A stretch of 64,000 bases of DNA from Telopea speciosissima (GCF_018873765.1 NC_057923.1:10304413-10368412), one strand, 5' to 3'; positions 21,230-42,338 are shown, counted from the first letter of the stretch. Notes: a model not told the origin generated them from the sequence alone. Translations and numbers: made by a program.

Positions 21230-22225
21230 AATGTTGGAGACCGGCTGAGATTAAAATTTTTAACCTCATAAGGTGACTGAGATTCTAACGTTGGCAATGA
21301 GCTCTACTGACAAAACTGATAGAAGGATTGGAAGTTCTCTAAGAATGGGCTTGCTGTGAAATCAGCTTATCATCTCACACTCTCACAGAGAATGGTTTTT
21401 CAGTTGTGTGAGACATGGAGTCTACTCTCTTAGCGAAAAAGTGTGGGTGGAAATGTGGAATTTAATGATGCCCCCCCTCTCAAAGGAAGTTGAAGCTCTT
21501 TCTGTTGAGGTGCTGCTCAGGCTATCTGCTGGTGGCTAAACGACACAGCTCTGTACGTCACTTTTGTGGCAAAAATGAGGAGTCAGTGGTTCACATGATT
21601 CTCAAATTCCCACATCCTGTTTGGTTCAGTTCATGTTTTTTGTTGCACTGATCAAATTAACGGCTGGATTTTCAGGACTGGTTCCTGCTTATGTTGAGCA
21701 TAGTTAAGGGACTTTCAGAAAGCTGGGGTTCCATTGCATTTTTGGTCAGTTCTTGTTGGGAGATCTGGAAGACTTGTAAGAATGTGCGCTTAGGTTATCA
21801 AGTGCTAGTGCTTTAAAGACTATTTGGCCTCATCCTACCTCTCAGAAGCGCTTTGAGATCTTTCCTCGACAAAGCCTGCATCTGGCAAGGCAGCAGATCT
21901 ATCAATGCTTTTCCCTATTTGACATAATGTTCATTATACGGTGGTCATGGATGGGGCTTGGTCAAATTAAGAAATGTCTTTTGGGCAGAGTTGTGTTCAG
22001 AGAAAACCTTAAATGAGGCCTTTTGGTAGTAAGATGTAGCTCTACACTTGAACTGGATCTTCCATTGCAGAGAGAAAATATTAGAGAAGCTCCATTGCTG
22101 GGCAGAAACCTTGGTCTGTCTTGATATGGATCTTTTCTGATTGCAAGCTTTGATTCAAAGTGTCACTTTTGAAGTTGTTAATCCTCCGTGGGATGCACAG
22201 GTGATCGTTGAGCATGGTTGATTGC
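21230..22225 (+). mobile_element. LINE 3' fragment, decayed
   Basis: Shifting frames carry FSKNGLAVKSAYHLTLSQR, then a zinc-binding-like HFCGKNEESVVHMI and VSSCWEIWKTCKNVRL, which follow the order seen at the C-terminus of plant L1 elements. Several stops and frame changes interrupt it. It is separate from, and diverged from, the LINE at 16.3-18.6 kb. Confidence 0.6.
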
Positions 22226-23680
22226 CTTTCTTCTCTCTTCTCTTATCTGTTTCCACTGATCTTCCATTACAGAGGTTCATTGCATAGCAGTAGCAGTTAT
22301 ATACTTAAATTTATATTAGCTCCATGAATGGTGTGCCTCTCCCCCCCCCCCCCCCCCCAACGAAGATGAATAAGAGTTGTTCAATGTAGGTGTACATATA
22401 TGTATGTATAGGAAAAATGGGAAAATATGTTTGTAACCAAGGTGGTTACAACATAAGGACAGAAGAAAAGGTTAAAAGTTCATATATATTCTTATGGATT
22501 CTGTTTGAAAGAAACATTAAAAATCTTTGGCCTACTTTTCATGTTTTTTACTTTTCAAAGGTGGTCTAAAATGCATGTATCACATGGCTGCGAAATGTCT
22601 TCATTTCTTCATCTTGCTTATTCTTCTCCTCCCCCCACCAAAAAACCAGTCCGTCAAATTGCCTATTTCCTTTTCTAGCTATTCCTGTTCACTATATCAC
22701 CCCCCCTCCCCCCTCCCCAAGAAAAAGAAGTTTGAAAACTTTATTCTGAATTTTCCTTTTGGTTTAGAAATTGTAGCTCCAATTTGTATAGTTTCAAATT
22801 TTAACATGTCACTGAAAGTTTTCTTTCCTTTTCAACCTCTTATTTTTCTTGAATGGATTCTCTCTCCTCATTGGTTGTTAAATATTCCCTACAGTAGAAG
22901 TTTGATTACCAAAATTGCAGAGGCTGTATGTTCAATAAACCATGTGCAATTTGCAGTTCTATTTATACTTGTGTTCTACTTCTTTGTTGAATATCTTTTA
23001 AAATTTACATTAAGAACAGTGAAAACTGAATGTGTTACCATAAGCAGGTCCAACATAAATTGGGAAGTCATTGGATTTCCTCTTCCTGATTCTGGATGAG
23101 AATACATTTACCAAATCTTAAGGGTGTTCTTGAATGAAGACACACACACACACAAATGCCTCCATCAGCCGTTGAGCAGTTGTTGAGCTTGCTCTTCCTG
23201 GCTTCTCCACACTTGAACAAGTTTCTGAAGTACTTCCTTCTGTTTTGTTCTATCAAACTACACTAACATTACAGTATTGACCTTATGGATGTTTCATAGA
23301 TACTGAACACTCAATAACCTACTCTAAAAGAAAGAAAATAAATTACAATTATGTTTTCTGTTAAAAAACATAGCTCAAGTTTTCAGACCATTTTGAATGA
23401 ATGTATACCCATGCTTAAGCCTTTTGCATTTGTAGTGGAAATTTGTTGTAGTTCCTTTACACATTCTGTCACTGAGGGTCTCCCACTACTCTTAGCACAG
23501 ATGCATCAATATGCCCATTGGCAAACATGGCAATTGCCTCCATGGTGTATGAACTCTGACACATCTCTGGGTCTATCACCTTATGCAACTTCTTCAGATC
23601 ATTCAATATATCCTTAACTTGAATTATTCACAGGTAAACCATTTTATGGTTTGATGGCCTTTATGGATTATTCTGAACAC
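22226..23680. other. Intergenic, no gene seen
   Basis: C homopolymer at about 22339-22358 and another C-rich stretch near 22700. The long frame at 22527-23099 is Phe/Leu-rich AT-type sequence without a known motif and is not called. Confidence 0.45.
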
Positions 23681-23689
23681 CCAATTTAC

Positions 23690-24795
23690 CTGTAATACTA
23701 GGTTCTGATCTGTGGATTCCTGATTCAATTCAATAGCTCTGCGTCTAGCCAACAGGTCCAGACGAATGACTCCAAATGCGTACACATCACTTTGTAAAGT
23801 GAGCTTTCCTGTCTGGTGGAAGTACAAACATCCAATACCTAGACTATCAGGTACCATTCACAAATCATTCCTGTTCTAAAGGTGACAGAGATAAATTCCA
23901 TATAGAATTTACTTCTAACATGCATTAAAAATTGGGCATTTCCTAAATTTGATGGAGAATATTCAATAAAATGAAAATGATGTCAAAGAAAGGAGTAGAT
24001 AGTGAGCCTTTGACCACTTTAAACTAGGATTAGTGACAGTAATTTTTCTATGAATAATTTGATTAGGTAAGGCTCAAAGAACAGAAGATGATACAAACTC
24101 TACAAAGGGAGGTGGAAAAAGGGGGGTAGGGGAAGGGGAAGGTCTAGGCTCCGTTTGCTTATTCGTTTTGAATTCAGAGAAGAATTATTGACCTCCAAAA
24201 TTTAGTTTGAACCCAAACCATGTATCTTTAGCAAGATCAACATAAGAAAAAATGTGATCAAGCCATGTAAGCATAAAATAGAATCTGATCCTGGAAATCT
24301 ATTTATGAAATTTCTCCCAAGTTTGTGTCACTACCCTATTCAGGTTGCTAAAGAAAGCAAGTTTAAGGAGAATTTAGACCAAAATAAAAAATGATGGAAC
24401 TGGATTCTCATGGATTAGATTAGCTGAAATCACAAGAAATCTTCCAATCAAAACTGAATAATGAGGTGGTTTTCTTCAGAATCAGATGCCATAAATAGTG
24501 TTAACAATGCCATTGAAACTTCAGTTTTCTAAACATTTACCCCCCAACATATATAAATGAATATGAACAGAAAAGGCAGAAATAATAAGGAAAAACCATA
24601 AGCATCCTTGTGGTTGTACACATCTCCTGGCCCTCAGGCATCAACTTGGCAAGACCAAATCAGAGATCTGGGAAGCAAGACCAATGAATATCCTATCCAT
24701 AATACATGAACTAGCAGACAAATGGTCTGTACAGTAAATTACCTTTGCTTCAAAATTAGCTGTTAGCAGAATATTGGTGCTTCTTGTATGCTTTA
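23690..24795 (-). pseudogene. Receptor-like cytoplasmic kinase (PBL28-like) remnant
   Basis: On the - strand, about 24790-24737 reads RSTNILLTANFEAK, the catalytic-loop region of a plant kinase. After a short intron-like gap (GT...AG) about 24672-24640 reads ISDLVLPS, where ISDFGLA with the Mg-binding DFG is expected, followed by a stop. Further on, 23860-23690 reads TGKLTLQSDVYAFGVIRLDL and RRAIELNQESTDQNLVLQ, kinase subdomains IX-X. The wording is closest to PBL28-type kinases. Lost DFG, a stop and missing N-terminal lobe make this a pseudogene. Retained exon borders suggest a gene duplicate, not a retrocopy. Confidence 0.65.
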
Positions 24796-25186
24796 CTTTT
24801 TCACTTTGATTTGGCCTAATGGAGCCCAAAAAATCTTATCTAAGAAGTGACTTTATAACTTGAAAGAAACAACCCTGGTCATGCAATTAAGTTGACTGAT
24901 GTGTATATAAAGGATGCCTTGTCTTGGTTTATAATTCTGATCCATAACTTTGGGCTTCCTTTTGTACTGTAGAATTTGTAATGTGTAGTAAGGGTGTAAC
25001 AAGGCCAGGTTTTACTTTAGTTTCAAGTTGTCATCTATTATGCTGGACAATTGAAGAACAAAATTATACTGAAACTTGATAGATATAATAAGCAAAGCCA
25101 AAACAGGTAATTATTTATCCTTCAAATAATGAAAGCAGTATAATGTAACACAAATAAGAGAGAGAATCAAATCTTCAAAATGCTGT

Positions 25187-26319
25187 TCAACCTACTATCT
25201 TTGTAAAGACCACTCCATTCTCATTTATCCAATGACAGACTTCAATTAGGCCTGGGCCAAAACCTAACAGCTTAAAAGCAAGATGGTTTGGATTCCATGT
25301 TGATGTATCATAGTGACATGCCATGATTGCATGATTCACTTTCTTCCTAGCATGTATATCAACTACATATACTTTTACTTTCGGTAAAACATGACAATAA
25401 TAGACTTGAAATGGGAATGGCTGACTATGACATAAAACTGGAGGTTCAGAGAGGTTTCCATGGATGAGTTTCACAGATCCAATTGTGACATTCTCATATG
25501 ATCCTTCGATGCTCTCAGTACTCCATATGCGTACATGGTGTCTTAATTTTTCGACAACAAAATCAACAAGAACCTCGGCGGATGTTGCACAGGTGCTCTG
25601 CTCACCTTGAATGGGTTTCTTCTCACATATCTCGAGGGTGTATCGAATATACTCATCCATATTTGATTCATCTACCACACCAAAAAGCTTCTTTAATTCC
25701 TCAATTCGGGCAAGAGATAATGGAATTTTTAATGCCAGAAGTCGCGGCAAGAACGATTTATATGACATTGGGTCCCTTAGATCAGGGATAGGCATGAAAC
25801 CTCCCTCTTTTACCATCAACTCTCGGAAATACGGCAATCCCCCTTGATTGGCAACCGAAAGGGGTGCGTCATTTGGGAGGTCATATTTCATTTTGGCTGC
25901 ATTCCACTGGGCTATTGGTGGTAGGGTTGTGTTGTCAATTGTCTTCTCCATCAGTGCATTTGTAGAACAAGCAATATTAGCTTGCTTACAAAACAAACTT
26001 AGGTGGGAAGATAATTCATTTTCCTCCATAAGTTTCATAAACACTTCTGTTTGATAACGATTTAGTGGAGAAGTCTTTGCTGCTAACCAATGTGGAGGGT
26101 GTGGAAGACCAATATGCTCTTCCCAATACTGTGAAAAGGCATTTTCAGCTTGAGAAACCTACAATTTTATAGGGGGAAAAAAAAAAAAACACATTAGAAA
26201 GATAAAATAGAAACCAGTAATAACCACATTGAAATGAATGAATAATTGAAAATCATCATTTTTCTTACACTAAAGTAAGCTACTATCAGAAGTCCAAGTA
26301 ACAGAATGACATGTGACAT
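25187..26319 (-). CDS. BURP-domain protein, PG1-beta-like
   Basis: Exons 26319-26269 and 26158-25187 (- strand) join in phase 0 to give 340 residues. Exon 1 is a hydrophobic signal peptide (MSHVILLLGLLIVAYFS), so the product is secreted, presumably to the cell wall. The next part (HPPHWLAAKTSPLNRYQ, LFCKQANIACS) resembles the N-terminus of polygalacturonase-1 beta-subunit proteins, but the usual FTxYG repeats are missing. The BURP domain fills the C-terminus: four CH pairs (CHSQPFPFQVYYCH, ACHYDTSTWNP, EVCHWINENGVVF) with spacings 10, 24 and 25. The last conserved Trp is Phe here. BURP proteins act in wall modification and stress; some members cyclise their own core peptides, but no such core is visible. 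A TATA box lies about 75 bp upstream. Confidence 0.88.
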
Positions 26320-26392
26320 GATGGATTTGAAACAGAGAACAAAATGAGTTTGGGTGTGTTAGGTTTTTCTGCATGGAAAAGGGTTGTTTGAA

Positions 26393-26400
26393 TTTATATA
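26393..26400 (-). promoter_or_regulatory. TATA box of BURP gene
   Basis: The - strand reads CTCTATATAAATTC about 75 bp before the ATG at 26319, a normal position for a plant core promoter with a short leader. Confidence 0.6.
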
Positions 26401-26607
26401 GAGGGGAAATTTTGTAATACCAAATAATATAAAAACAAGGGAGCTTTATTTTTTTGTAAGTATTTTGTACTTTCCCAATTCTGTGGATTTGTTTAATGAA
26501 CAAAAATTAGGCGTAAATCCATTGGACTTGCACTTGTTTTTGTATGATCTTCTCAATTATGTGAGACCCAAAATTTTCTGATTGATAAGCCTCACTATAT
26601 ATGTAGG

Positions 26608-26773
26608 ACCTGGCTCTCCTCCAGCTGTGGCGGGAGCTGGAGGATCTAGCCCGGGCAAAACAGGGGGTTAGTCATTTCATAGGGTGGGGTCGCCTGTGAA
26701 ATGACCCAAACACCCCTGTTTTGGTTGGGTTAGATCCCTCAGCTCTCGCCACGACTGGAGGAGAGCTGAATTC
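26608..26773. mobile_element. Foldback MITE upstream of BURP gene
   Basis: Left arm GCTCTCCTCCAGCTGTGGCG and right arm CGCCACGACTGGAGGAGAGC are inverted repeats of each other, with inner inverted words ACAGGGGG / CCCCTGT and GTCATTTCA / TGAAATGAC. The 11-bp sequence ATATATGTAGG flanks both sides (26597-26607 and 26774-26784). The long duplication suggests a Mutator-like class. It sits about 200 bp upstream of the BURP TATA box. Confidence 0.8.
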
Positions 26774-26789
26774 ATATATGTAGGTAAGG

Positions 26790-29484
26790 TCTGTTACCCT
26801 TCCCCAAGGAATCTCAACTCTGTGTTCAACTCTATCTATATCAAAATTTAAAATTTACTCCAATTACTGGAGCTCCTATGCAGCCAAGAAAGAGTATATA
26901 TTTATTGTTAAAAAAATTGTTGAGGAAGATAAAGATTACAATATATCAAATTTCACTTTTTACATAACACCATTAAAACAATGGCATATGACAAACACAA
27001 TCCAAAATGTTGTGAATTCAACAAGTATATCTTGTTCAATAGGGTAGTTGCGAATGAAAAGAACAAAAACTGACTACGAAAAGTGTTTTCGACGAAAGGG
27101 ACCCAAACCTTCCCCCTTTTCCATTCCTAACTTTGCCAAAAATTGAGAAGTTAGATTTTTTTTTTTCTAACAAAAACACATCAATCAAAAAGTTGATGTC
27201 TCAAAGTTTTTATTTAATTAAGAAAATATAATTTTACAAAGAACATAAACCATACATATTTTAGGTCAGAATAACCTCCCATATGATTGGCTTTTGGAAC
27301 AATTCCGATTTCTTTTCTATGAACCAATTTTGAGACTTTCGAGTCAAAATGCATGAGCATGGAAGGAAAATTTTGAATGGAAGAAACTGAAAAATTTGAT
27401 CATAAAAAGAATATGTAAGAACAAAATTAGGCATAGAAAAGCTAGCAGTGTGGTTCAAGAAAATTTTGGTAGTAGATAAATTAATTAAAAATGCTTAATT
27501 TAGTAACAAGTCAAAATTTTAATTTTGAAGCTTGATGACGAAGCTTTTTTTATTTTTTATTTTTTTTATATTGTTGTACTGCTTTAGAGGGTATTTCTAG
27601 AAATAACCAAGTTTTGCCACATGAAAAGGATCCTTTTATACATCACTATGAAGAGTGAAACAATTTACTTCACTATCTTTTTATTTACCCTTGAAGTTGA
27701 TTTGGTGAATTGAAGTGAAGGGGTAGAATTTGTTCCCTTCTTGTTGGCAATCAACTTCATGACATTTGCTGCTGCTACGTTAGGGTCCATTGGAAACAAC
27801 TGAATTTGCCATGTTTTGTAGGAACAAAATAAGATGTGAAGAAAGTATAAGACTAAAAATATAATAAACAAACAGTAAATACAAGACTTATTTGATTGGT
27901 ATGACAAAAAGTATGGCATCACTTAGAAAGAAGTACACCAATACACATCTTCTTGTGTAACTCGAACAGCAAATGGTAGAATTAGCTAGAGTCGCATCAA
28001 CCAATTCTCTCCTTAAGGTTTTTAAATGTCCCAATTCTGCAATCCGGATTGATATGCACTTATACCTCCAGGATAAGACAACTCTCTAATCAAATAGGTT
28101 GCAGTTCCAAATATGATTACAAAGGGCGTCCAAAAGCTATATTCACTAACTCATCGACAGTGACCAACTACGGTGGGAAAGAAAACATAAACTAAAATTG
28201 CTTCTAAAAATGTTTTAAAAAACAATTGTTAGAGACTGAGCAAGATATCTTCTCTTTATATAGGAGAGGAAGAGATACCACTAAGGGATGTCTCCAAAAG
28301 ATATGCCCCAATACATGTCCTTTCCCGTAAGACTTGTTTGTTAACCACTCAAACAAGTCTTTCAATAGATATCCATTGGCTATTTAGGTGTCTATTAGGA
28401 AAAGACTCAACCCTCTAGCACCACCCAACAAAACGTATTTTGAATTTTGAATTTTAAAAATAAAATACAACACGTTTCCAAGCTACAAACAAGAGAGGGT
28501 TTGAGGACTGTCACTGATGCTTCTCCGACAGCAAAGCGGCCTTGCAATCAAATGCCTTGAAACTTCAAAGTAGTCACCAAATGGAGGTACAAATATATTT
28601 TTAAGCTTATGATTACCATGATTTCTGCCAAAGGGCTCAACTGGTGGCGGAGAAGGGGGTGCTGCGGGAAGTGGGAGAGACAGAGTGAGGGCGGTGCTAA
28701 GGGATTAATAGCTGGAGAGAGAGAGAGAGAGACGGGGGCGGGGAAGGGGTGAGAGTAGTCAATGTAGGGATTTGGTTCAATTATATTTGTGTGAAATTCC
28801 TATAACTAATTTCAAAATACTAAATAATTACTATAAAATATATGGATAAAAAAGTTATAGTGAGACAATACATTTCACTCTTGACAGTGCTACGTAAGAT
28901 TACCCTAAAAGGTCTAGGGTTTAGCAAACTCATCAACTTTTAGACTTCAATCCAAGCATATACCCTCCCATGTATTGGCAGATTCACTTGTATTTTCAAC
29001 AGTCTATTTGTTTTTAAATGAATTTTTTACTTAATTTTTAAGTATTTATTTTGCTACTTGATCAATTCTATTTTAACTAAAACTTGATATGTGAGTAGGG
29101 GGCCCTTGCGTTCTACCTGTCCACAAATATCTTTTTATTTTTGGTAAGAGCTTGTTCACAAAATATTAGTTTTAATCTAATTCACCACATGGTACATATT
29201 TGCAGCACTCTAAACTCTAAAGATACCACTGGCTTATTAAAACTTCTCCTAAGGTTTATAGACATAAAATTGATTTCTTCCTTCCCCCTCTCCCTCTTAT
29301 TTACAAATTCAATACTTACAACTGAATGGCAATGCCAAATCAAATGATTACAAGCAGCCTTGATATCGATTCCATGTCTTCTCTCAATAAATTTTTTATT
29401 ATACTCAAAATAGCAATGCACCTTAGTCTGCTGTTGCCTGCTTATATCTTAACATTCAAAATTCACTTATTAAGCCTTTCAAAA
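26790..29484. other. Intergenic between ABCC and BURP genes
   Basis: AT-rich, no recognisable exon. A GA-rich stretch lies near 28710-28735. A weak copy of the dispersed repeat of 8.4 and 33.3 kb lies at about 29075-29190. Confidence 0.45.
29075..29190 (+). repeat. Dispersed repeat, copy 2 of 3 (diverged)
   Basis: AACTTGATATGTGAGTAG, CTACCTGTCCACAAATAT and TTCACCACATGGTAC follow the same order as the copy at 33240-33350. Confidence 0.4.
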
Positions 29485-37684
<8,200 letters not shown>

Positions 37685-37689
37685 GTTTG

Positions 37690-40103
37690 CAAATTTAATT
37701 TTCTTCTCTTTGCAATTTGGTAGCTCAATTCAAGCAAGTCCAATGCAAATACTTTCAGATTTACCACATCTTGAATTAATGCAGGTCCCTTTGCAAAGAT
37801 GTTGTGGAAACTCTAGCTTCTAAATTCCATTCACTTCCACCTTGTGTTCCAAAAAGATACGACAATGTTGGAATCTCAATATCACCCTCAGGTGTAGTTG
37901 AACCTGTTAATGAATTGGCAAAACATAAAATGTTTGAAAATATATAAAGATCAAGAGAATTAGTAAATTTATCATTGAATAATCAAGAATGGAAGAAGTT
38001 GCAGTTATGTATGATTTAGTCCATGTTCAATTAAGAACAGTAATAAAGAAAATCAAAATCTAGTAATATGTGATGAAATAAACCAATAAATATTACAAAT
38101 AAACATCTTAGAATTAACATATTGGATCAAATCCAACGAATGACAAAGAACTTCATATCATAAGAACACCAAGTGATGCATTACAATACATTTCTATTGC
38201 AAAATAAAATGAAACTAAAATTTGAACTTCCCCAATGCCAGACCCATGTATGAAGTTCTATATAATGTAACCATAAAAACAAACATCAGCAGCATAATTA
38301 ACTTGTCAATAGAATTGTCAATTGATGATATACAATAGATCATTTGAATCCATCTCAACCTGATTTTATCAATAAATCAATAACTAGACTGAGTCTTACA
38401 CTAAGTTAAGTGACTCATTTGAATCCATCTCATAATACAAATTCATTTGTTAAATATGGCAACCACATTTTTGAGTTGCTAGTTACGCAACACTGCAACA
38501 AACCACACTCAACCTGATGTTATCTATAAATCAATCCCTAGTTGAGTAATACACAAAGTTAAATGAACTATTCAATTCATTTTATATGACCAATACAAAT
38601 TCTTTTATAATATGCAATAACTAAATTCTTGAGGTGCTAGTTACACTTCACTAATCCTAAATTATGAGAGAGTATGCAAGGTGCCTATTAGAACTCTACT
38701 ACATGTGTATTTGTCAGTTAATTCTTCTAACAAGACAAGCCTAAAGTCTATTCTATCAGACGATGATGAAAGTCATTAATTTTTATGGGTAAAATACTCC
38801 AGCCACTCACAGAAAGACACATGGAGACACAAGAATAGAAAACGTGGACCACGAGGTTTCTCGCCTTACTTTCCCAATATGGAAACCTTCTTAAAATCCC
38901 AATAGCAGGAAAATACACTCCGATATGGAAGCTTAGAAGATCTACGCAGCCGGCTCCCCATTGAGAAGGAATCTTATCAATCTCTAAGAAATAAAGCTTA
39001 CCTAAAACAAACTCTCCAAGAATAAGTTCCTACTCCTATTAGGAAACTACTAAATCAGGCCGGCCACATCAGAGAAGGATCCTCCTCTCCAATCAAGGCT
39101 ACCATGCCATCAAGATAAATTAAATTTCCCCCCAGGGGGCAAGGTATGGTACAACTGCTGCTTTACACTTTGAGGAGATTACTCTGTTATTCCCTTCAGT
39201 TGCAAGGAAGTTGACTTAAGCATCGGAGAGTCTTTGCTGGGCACAGCCCTAGCCCTCTCACAGTGTCAATCTATGTTTTCTTCCATAGATATTTTGCAAA
39301 GCGTAGCTCATAACTACGGAAAGTCAGTTTTTTGCTGCAACGGTCATGATGTAGGATAGCTATGGATAGCCTATGAACACTAAATATGACATCTCTAAAT
39401 TCTTAGGCACTAAATCAACCAACTCACGTGATAAAGCTTCTTTAGGAACTACGAAAGAAAAATAAATACTTTCTATGAATCCTCTAGTTTTGATTAACAG
39501 AAAAACTAAAAGAAGTAAATCAGCCACCTTAAAACCTTAATGATGATTTGATGTTGTGTGCAACATTTGAGTCAAGGGTTCAAAACTCAATGTGAGAGAG
39601 AGAGAGAGAGACTATTGAGGATATATTGGTCTTTCTCTCTTAATTGGCGCATGTGATAACGTTTCCTATTGAGAATGGAAACCCAGATTGCATATCTCCT
39701 TAGAGATCTACATGCGATATGGATTCCCTGCGGGAATGGCAACTCGGCTCCTTGTTGATTCACCACATCTTTATTTCCATATTTTATGTTTCCATTTTCA
39801 TCCACTTACCTTGTTCAAATCCTAAAAGGATCTCACGTTTTGTATTCTCTATTAATACTCTCCATTGACAGTAATCTGTAAGGCAATGAATATATTCAAT
39901 CTAACAGAGAGATAGAGAGAGAGAGAAAGAGAGTAAAAAAAACAAACTGAGCCTTGTTGCAATTTCCTTGGTTAAGCTTTATGTTGATCTTAAATCTGAT
40001 ACATGAAATGATAAAAGCGTTTGTTTCAACAAAAAATATTGCGATAAAAGCAATAGAAAGTTGTATGATTAAAGATTAAGAAAACACATTATTTATTGAA
40101 ATA

Positions 40104-40136
<33 letters not shown>

Positions 40137-40670
40137 CTACTTTGTTAAGTGAATTTGGTTCCTAAAATTCTTCCTGGTAGGTATGTGGAGGTAGCCTTTT
40201 TCTTCTTATTATTTTTTTCCGGTTTTTAAATTCCAAAAGCACCATTATATACAAGAGAAACTGTATCTTCTTTGTTAAGAAAAAAAACAAGTGACATCAT
40301 TCTAATTCCTTAACTTCTAGAGAGCTAGCCAATCAGTTATACTTACTGCTTTCACCACTACTTCCTCATCCATATGATCTTCCCTTCCCCCCCCCCCCCC
40401 CTTTCACATTTACTCTATCTCTCATCTTTCTTTTGTCATGTGCAGTATTAAATGGGATTTTTATCTTCTTACTGTCCAGTGCACCACACTTGAGAATCCA
40501 ACCGTTAAAACATAGGTAGTGGTGTCTTTTTATTTTCTCAAGTGTTGGGTGTACAGTTGGATTCTCAAGTGAGGTGCACTGGGCCATCTTGAGAGGATAA
40601 AAATCTGTACTACTTGTGCACATTTCTAGTTTTGGTAAGGTGATTGGGAACAGAGGGACAGCGATCTTGG
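37690..40670. other. ABCC upstream region and intergenic
   Basis: Presumed ABCC promoter, then AT-rich spacer. The part from about 38800 to 39330 is less AT-rich and contains TTGACTTAAGCATCGGAGAG, the string shared with 9.64 kb, so it is probably an LTR-retrotransposon remnant without recognisable ends. Microsatellites: (GA)n at about 39595-39611 and 39907-39924, (TA)n at about 40111-40136; C homopolymer at about 40387-40401. Confidence 0.4.
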
Positions 40671-40682
40671 ACTGATGGTTGC

Positions 40683-41095
40683 CGCCACTCGTCGTAGTGG
40701 TGCTTGAGGCATGTTGGTCTCAAGTTCGAGGGCCCCCTCCCATATCACCCGCTGCAAGTCAGTTAGTTTCTGTTAATAATTGTTTGGCCCCTTGTGGGCT
40801 GTTCTCCTGGCCCTGCCGTGGGTGGATCCAAATCCTCTACGGTCGAGCTGCGCAGACACAGGGCCGCGTTGAATGACAGCCTTACCCCAACCCGGACACA
40901 ACACCGTGTTGGGGCAGCGCACCATAGAGGATCTGGATTGTTCGTGGGTCTGGCCCTTGTGAACCTTTCACAGCATCGATTTGGGGTCCTTAATTTCATG
41001 AGGAGGTTTACTTAATCTTCTTGGGTTTCCCCTACAAATGTTGTTGGTGGGGTTTGAACCTAGAACCTCTTACACGCATAATAAAAAATTATGAC
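40683..41095 (+). mobile_element. Possible tRNA-derived SINE, interrupted by a MITE
   Basis: The left part has GTCGTAGTGGTGC (A-box-like) and TCTCAAGTTCGAGG (B-box-like) in the order of a pol III promoter. The 3' part carries TTTGAACCTAGAACCTC and an A-rich end. A foldback element (40824-40940) splits it. The assignment is tentative because the two halves were not compared with a known family. Confidence 0.35.
40824..40940. mobile_element. Foldback MITE, family A copy 2
   Basis: Ends GGATCCAAATCCTCTACGGT and CCATAGAGGATCTGGATTG are inverted repeats. The 9-bp flanks GCCGTGGGT (40815-40823) and TTCGTGGGT (40941-40949) agree at seven positions. This is the shortest copy (117 bp), with most of the inner hairpin deleted. 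Confidence 0.7.
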
Positions 41096-41368
41096 AAATT
41101 ACTGAAAAAATAAAATAAAATTGATGATTTATAGCAATTTTCTAAAAATTATTTTATGTTGAAACAATCCAAGCCTGTACGTGTTCATGGGAATTGTGTA
41201 TACCAGTGTTGATTTATAATATCACTTTCATTCCTACAAAGTTTCAATTTTTCTATAGCCAATTAACCAGCTGCACCTACCTTCGTCACCATTACAAAAC
41301 CTCAATCCTGCTCAACAGAACCCAAGGAAAACAGGAATCCCACATGGAGAGAGAAAGAGAGAGAGAGG

Positions 41369-41560
41369 GATCCAGATCCTCTACGGCGTGTTGCCTGTAA
41401 CGGTTTGAGCGATGCAGACTGAGCCGCACGTGTAAGGACCGCCTTACCCCTGTCCAAACGACTTGCCCGAGCGGAGATAAGGCAGTCATTGCACGCACGG
41501 CCCAGTCTATGCCGCACAAGCCGCTACGGGCAGCTGCGCCGTAGACGATCTGCATTGGAG
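41369..41560. mobile_element. Foldback MITE, family A copy 3
   Basis: Left end ATCCAGATCCTCTACGGCG and right end CGCCGTAGACGATCTGCATT are inverted; inner arms AAGGACCGCCTTACC and ATAAGGCAGTCATTGCA add a second stem. It sits in a GA-rich stretch, with AGAGAGAGG on both sides, so the duplication cannot be told from the microsatellite. Confidence 0.7.
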
Positions 41561-42090
41561 AGAGAGAGGTATACCTTGACGAAGTTGCTTCAATATATTC
41601 CTTGTTTCTGGATGGGAAACGTTTAAGTTCTTTATGTACTTCTTCAACGAATCAAAAATTATCCCATTCAATTCCCCTCTTCAAACTTCAAAGAAGTTGG
41701 ACCGTAGCCTCTGCTGGTACCGTAACTCAACATGGGAATTGAAGCACCTTAGATGAGTTATCGGTGAGCGGATGAAGCATTAAAAAGTTACCAAGGAAAT
41801 GGGCGTCTATGACTTTGCCCTCTTAACTCCTGATTTCCTGAGAAAGAGGAAATGGCGGGTTTGTATTCTCAGGAACGCTCCATCTTCCGGAGAAATAGGA
41901 AAATAGGGAATTGGAGACGATTGACCCAGTTTTTTTTTGTTTTTTTTTCTTCTCAAGATCGGCATTGTTGGATTTAACATATTCCAAGTGTTGAACTCTC
42001 AACCACAAACTACATCGCACTGCACTTTTAGGAAATTAGAAAAGATTTTAATCCACTTTACCAAAAAAAAGAAAAGATTTTAATCCATAG
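41561..42090. other. Spacer left of the copia element
   Basis: No coding exon or element end was recognised. Confidence 0.4.
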
Positions 42091-42338
42091 TAAGAAAATA
42101 GAATTTAGAGAATCCGTTGAGGTGAAAACTTCACTTAATTATTCTATGAACTATTGTGGGGTTATATACAGAAAATACAAAGAATCCTTGGAGAAAATCT
42201 CTCCAAGATAAAATCTATCTTCCTATAATGGGGAAGGGAGATAAGAAGGAAAGAATAAAGGAATATCTAATACAGTTACAGATTTACAAGAGAAGAATTA
42301 GGAGAAAATAAGGTTGGTGAGCTGGGTGTGCGCTAATA
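42091..42338 (-). repeat. 3' LTR of copia element
   Basis: 248 bp; contains GTATATAACCCC on the - strand, a plausible TATA box. Nearly identical to 49418-49679. Confidence 0.93.

Noticed and set aside
22527-23099. 190-residue protein
   Set aside because: Phe/Leu-rich composition of an AT-rich region, no domain, no splice support.
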